A program made the translations under genes and the position numbers. Positions 61,188 to 64,000 of a stretch of 64,000 nucleotides of DNA are shown here, piece by piece. The first letter of the stretch is position 1; every line of letters starts with the position of its first letter. The notes below the pieces were generated by a model. It saw only the letters and a program-made list of their open reading frames with translations, was not told where the DNA came from and did no database searches. The stretch is from the NCBI RefSeq assembly GCF_008923205.2, contig NZ_WBMS02000038.1, positions 13,042 to 77,041 on the forward strand, read 5' to 3'. This stretch comes from Actinomadura physcomitrii. Lineage in GTDB: Bacteria; Actinomycetota; Actinomycetes; Streptosporangiales; Streptosporangiaceae.

Positions 61188-62204
61188 GTGCGGTGGAAGG
61201 TGTGGGCGGCGGCCTTGCTGGTCGTGACGGGCCTGGGCGGCGGGGCGTGGGCGCTGGGGCTGCTGCCCGGGCCGTCGTCGTGCGCGGGCGGGACCGTGCG
61301 CGTCGCCGTCGCCGCGCAGCCGGAGATCGCGCCCGCGCTGCGCGACGTCGCGTCCCGGTTCAACGTGGAGGAGCACCGCGTCGGCGGACGGTGCGTCCGC
61401 GCGCGCGTGACGGCCGTCGCGCCCGCCGAGTTCGCCCGCCGGCCGGAGCTGCGGCGGCGCGCGGACGCGTGGGTGCCGGAGTCGTCGGTGTGGCTCGGCA
61501 TCGTCCGCGACGCGGGCGACAAGAGCGTCCCGGCGGGCGGGACGCCGCTCGCCGCGACGCCCGTCGTGCTCGCCATGACCCGGCCGGTGGCCGGGGAGTT
61601 CGCCGCCGACCACGTCGCCATGAGCTGGAAACTGCTGATCAAGGACAGGGCGGACGGCGTCGGCCTCGCCCGCAGGGCGGCGGACCCGGCGGTCGGCCTC
61701 AGCGGGATGGTCGCGATGCTCGCCGTCGAGCAGACCGGCGGGAAGGCCCGCGACATCGCCGGCGACCTGCGCGCCGCCGCACCGTCACCGGCCGACGACG
61801 CGGCCGGCGGATCGGCCGCCGTCCTGACCGGGCTCACCACCGCCGGACGCCTCGACCGGTCGCTCGTCGTCACCACCGAGCAGGCGGCCGTCGCCTACAA
61901 CGGCGCGCACCGCCCGAACCCGGTCACCCCGATCGTCCCGGACGAGGGCACGCTCATGCTCGACCACCCGTACGCCGTCACCGCCCGCGACCGGCGGCAC
62001 CGCGACGCGGCGGCCGCGTTCGGCGACGCGCTCGGCGCGCGGTCCGCCCGCGAGGCGCTCCAGCAGGCCGGGTTCCGGGCGCCCGACGGCACGTTCGGCG
62101 ACGCCTACGCCCGCGACCACGGCCTCGCCGCGACCCCGCCGCGCGCCCTCCGCCTCCCCACGTCCAAGGAGCTGGCCGCGGCCCTCTCCTCCTGGAAACG
62201 CTGA
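61188..62204 (+). CDS. Secreted substrate-binding-protein-like domain protein
   Basis: The 338-residue protein has an N-terminal signal or anchor (residues 3-24, WKVWAAALLVVTGLGGGAWA) and then a periplasmic-binding-protein-like fold: VRVAVAAQPEIAPALRDVA, FARRPELRRRADAWVPESS, VPAGGTPLAATPVVLAMTRP, LSGMVAMLAVEQTGG and LMLDHPYAVTAR. It resembles the substrate-binding half of actinomycete proteins that also carry a von Willebrand A domain, which is absent here. No ABC permease or ATPase is adjacent, so it is an orphan binding protein. A TATGAC box 7 bases before GTG 61188 suggests leaderless expression. It lies between fbiC and fbiBA, convergent with fbiB (11-base gap). Confidence 0.75.
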   Translation: MRWKVWAAALLVVTGLGGGAWALGLLPGPSSCAGGTVRVAVAAQPEIAPALRDVASRFNVEEHRVGGRCVRARVTAVAPAEFARRPELRRRADAWVPESSVWLGIVRDAGDKSVPAGGTPLAATPVVLAMTRPVAGEFAADHVAMSWKLLIKDRADGVGLARRAADPAVGLSGMVAMLAVEQTGGKARDIAGDLRAAAPSPADDAAGGSAAVLTGLTTAGRLDRSLVVTTEQAAVAYNGAHRPNPVTPIVPDEGTLMLDHPYAVTARDRRHRDAAAAFGDALGARSAREALQQAGFRAPDGTFGDAYARDHGLAATPPRALRLPTSKELAAALSSWKR

Positions 62205-62215
62205 GGCGCGGCGGG

Positions 62216-63502
62216 TTAGCGGACCTCGATGAAGGCGTCGGGTGTCCGTTGCGGGCGGTCGCGGGGCGGCGCGGCCGGGTGGCCGACGCCGACGGCGCCC
62301 ATCGGGTCCCACTCGTCGGGCAGGTCCAGGGCCTCGCGGACGACGTCGCGGCAGAACATCGTGCTGGACACCCAGCACGACCCGAGCCCCTCCACCGCCA
62401 GCGCGACCAGCAGGTTCTCCACGCCCGCGCCGGCCGCGACGACGAACATCTCGCGCTCCGCGGTCGCGCGGCGCGCGTCGGGGTAGTCGTGCGAGCCGTC
62501 CATCACCAGGCACGGGACGACCAGGTACGGCGCGCGGCGCAGCACGTCGCCGCGGCGCAGCCGCTTCGCGACCGACTCCTCGGAGAACCCGTCGCGGCGC
62601 AGGTCGCCCTCCCACGCGTCGCGCATCGCGTCCAGCAGCCGCGTCCGCGACTCCGCCGACTCCAGCAGGACGAACCGCCACGGCGTCGTGTGGTGCGGCG
62701 CCGGCGCGGTGATCGCGGCGGCGACCGCGCGGCGCACCGCCTCCGGGTCGACCGGGTCCCCGGTGAACTCGCGGATGGTGCGGCGCGCGTGCAGGACGTC
62801 CGCCGACCCGTACCGGAACATGTCCTCGGCGGGCGGCCGGACGAGCTGCCGCGCCCCCGGCCCGTCATCGGCCGTGACCAGGTGTGACAGCCCGCGCACC
62901 ACCGCGATCGGCACCCCGTCGAGCTTGCCCTTCACCAGCTCGGCCGCCGCCGCGATCTCGTCCGCGACGGCCGTGACGGTCGCCTCGAGCCGGTTGCCGT
63001 ACCTGTCGTCGGTGCCGCGCAGGTCGCTGAGCGGCGCGAGTCCCGCGACGCCGATCGCGGCGTCCGTCAGCCCGGTGCGCCACGGCCGGCCGAGCGTGTC
63101 GGACACGATGACCGCGACGTCCCGGCCCGTGCGCTCCCGCACGCCCGCGCGGATGCGGCGCGCGGAGGCGTCGGGGTCCTCCGGCAGCAGCAGCACGGTG
63201 CCCGGCGCGGTGTTGGACGCGTCCACCCCCGCCGCCGCCAGCACCAGGCCCTGCCGCGTCTCCACGATCCGGGTCTCGCCGCGCGCGTGCCTGCGCCGCG
63301 CGACCACCCGCACCGTCTCGGCGTCGATCGCCTTCTCCCGGTCGCCGGCGACCAGGACCCGGCCCTCCGCCTTGCTCACGATCTTGGACGTGACGACGAG
63401 GACGTCCCCGTCCTCGACCAGGCCGGCCGGGACGAGCGCGGCGATGTCGTCGCCCTCGCCGACCTCCGGAAGCCCGGGGATGCCGGACACCTGCAGGTTC
63501 AC
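62216..63502 (-). CDS. fbiB: Coenzyme F420-0:L-glutamate ligase / dehydro-F420-0 reductase FbiB
   Basis: The 428-residue protein has two domains. The N-terminal F420 gamma-glutamyl ligase domain (about 1-240) shows SGIPGLPEVGEGDDIAAL, VVTSKIVSKAEGRV, VDASNTAPGTVLLLPEDPD, VSDTLGRPWRTGLTDAAIG and GKLDGVPIAVVRG. The C-terminal domain (about 245-428) has a nitroreductase fold: ARRTIREFTGDPVDPEAVRR, ITAPAPHHTTPWRFVLLES, ALAVEGLGSCWVSSTMFC. In mycobacteria FbiB adds the gamma-glutamate tail and reduces the dehydro intermediate using FMN. GTG 63502 overlaps the fbiA stop (GTGA). Length and domain order match the actinobacterial form. Confidence 0.96.
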   Translation of the reverse strand: MNLQVSGIPGLPEVGEGDDIAALVPAGLVEDGDVLVVTSKIVSKAEGRVLVAGDREKAIDAETVRVVARRRHARGETRIVETRQGLVLAAAGVDASNTAPGTVLLLPEDPDASARRIRAGVRERTGRDVAVIVSDTLGRPWRTGLTDAAIGVAGLAPLSDLRGTDDRYGNRLEATVTAVADEIAAAAELVKGKLDGVPIAVVRGLSHLVTADDGPGARQLVRPPAEDMFRYGSADVLHARRTIREFTGDPVDPEAVRRAVAAAITAPAPHHTTPWRFVLLESAESRTRLLDAMRDAWEGDLRRDGFSEESVAKRLRRGDVLRRAPYLVVPCLVMDGSHDYPDARRATAEREMFVVAAGAGVENLLVALAVEGLGSCWVSSTMFCRDVVREALDLPDEWDPMGAVGVGHPAAPPRDRPQRTPDAFIEVR

Positions 63503-64000
63503 GGGGCTTCCTTCTTCAGTTCGAGGGCCAGGTCGAGCGCCGCGCGCGCGATCGCCGCCGTGGCCTCCGGGTCGCTCATCAGCAGCGGGCGGGACCGCAC
63601 CTCGATGCCCTCCACCCGCACGTCGCCGTCCGCCCCGTCGACCAGCCAGCCGTCCAGCAGCCCGAGCCCGTAGTACTCGGCCACCGCCTTCGCCGATGTC
63701 TCCACCCCGATCGCGGTCAGGCACGCGTCCGCCATCCCGCGCACCGGGGCGCCGCCGATGATCGGCGACACGCCGACCACGGTGTTCGCCGCGACCGCCT
63801 CCCGGATGCCGGGGACCGCCAGGATCGTCCCGATGCTGACGACCGGGTTGGACGGCGGGAACAGCACCACGTCGGCCTCCTCGATCGCCTTGAGCACCCC
63901 CGGCGCCGGCTTCGCCTCGTCGGCGCCGACCGGTGCGATCGACAGCGCCGGCAGCGACGCGCGCAGCCGCACCCACCACTCCTGGAAGTGGATCGCGCGC
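63499..64000 (-). CDS. fbiA: 2-phospho-L-lactate (phosphoenolpyruvyl) transferase FbiA, partial
   Basis: Only the C-terminal 166 codons are in the window; the 5' end lies beyond base 64000. The visible part has HFQEWWVR, PSNPVVSIGTILAVPGIREA (SNPVVSIG is the family signature), VGVSPIIGGAPVRGMADACL and LLMSDPEATAAIARAALDLA. FbiA moves the phospholactyl or phosphoenolpyruvyl group from a GDP-linked donor onto FO. The stop overlaps the fbiB start, so the order is fbiA then fbiB on one transcript. The nucleotidyltransferase FbiD is not seen in this window. Confidence 0.96.
   Translation of the reverse strand, partial: RAIHFQEWWVRLRASLPALSIAPVGADEAKPAPGVLKAIEEADVVLFPPSNPVVSIGTILAVPGIREAVAANTVVGVSPIIGGAPVRGMADACLTAIGVETSAKAVAEYYGLGLLDGWLVDGADGDVRVEGIEVRSRPLLMSDPEATAAIARAALDLALELKKEAP

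Overview
The window is high-GC actinomycete DNA: strong third-position G/C bias, many GTG starts, GTGA/ATGA start-stop overlaps, a complete-looking coenzyme F420 set (fbiC, fbiB, part of fbiA), an XRE/DUF397 regulator pair and a HelD-type RNA polymerase ATPase. The mix suggests a filamentous actinomycete of the Streptosporangiales/Actinomadura type; that placement is inference from gene content, not a search. All assignments below are read by eye.

Layout. 1-3.4 kb: a homopolymer-rich edge, a frameshifted DUF4241 gene of lower GC, an XRE regulator with its DUF397 partner, and a divergent anti-sigma-type ATPase with a small coupled gene. 3.5-8.9 kb: a thioesterase behind a long palindromic operator candidate, an LCP (LytR-CpsA-Psr) ligase, a family 2 glycosyltransferase, a membrane protein and a Uma2-type nuclease-fold protein. 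8.9-15.5 kb: an alcohol-phosphate/CDP cassette holding a glycerophosphodiesterase, an IspD/TarI-like cytidylyltransferase, a degenerate CDP-alcohol phosphotransferase next to a DUF5941 protein, a second nucleotidyltransferase, a glycerol-1-phosphate dehydrogenase, an apparently active CDP-alcohol phosphotransferase and a glycosyltransferase. 15.5-24.2 kb: a TetR regulator, remnants of an ECF41 sigma factor and its carboxymuconolactone decarboxylase partner, helD, an SDR/acetoacetate-decarboxylase pair, an SRPBCC protein, an HD hydrolase and a beta-propeller protein.

24.3-57.2 kb is a large cell-surface glycopolymer locus: at least eight glycosyltransferases, wecB and a UDP-sugar dehydrogenase, a CDP-alcohol phosphotransferase, two CDP-glycerol glycerophosphotransferase (TagF-like) polymerases fused to family 2 glycosyltransferases, two membrane acyltransferases, a second LCP ligase, two GT-C membrane proteins, a flippase-like protein and a GDP-mannose-type pyrophosphorylase. 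Read together: the cassette at 9-15 kb could supply CDP-activated polyols, the 24-57 kb locus polymerises and decorates a teichoic-acid-like chain, and the LCP proteins attach it to peptidoglycan. 57.2-64 kb: a DNA glycosylase, a small membrane protein, fbiC, an orphan substrate-binding protein, fbiB and the 3' part of fbiA (running off the window).

Most notable: a 21-bp-arm hairpin element after fbiC whose two flanks recur, inverted, around a 130-base poly-G/poly-C tract at 24.2 kb, so that tract looks like a damaged copy of the same element; a bacterial glycerol-1-phosphate/CDP cassette with a CDP-alcohol phosphotransferase that has lost three of its four catalytic aspartates; and a decayed ECF41 sigma/partner locus.
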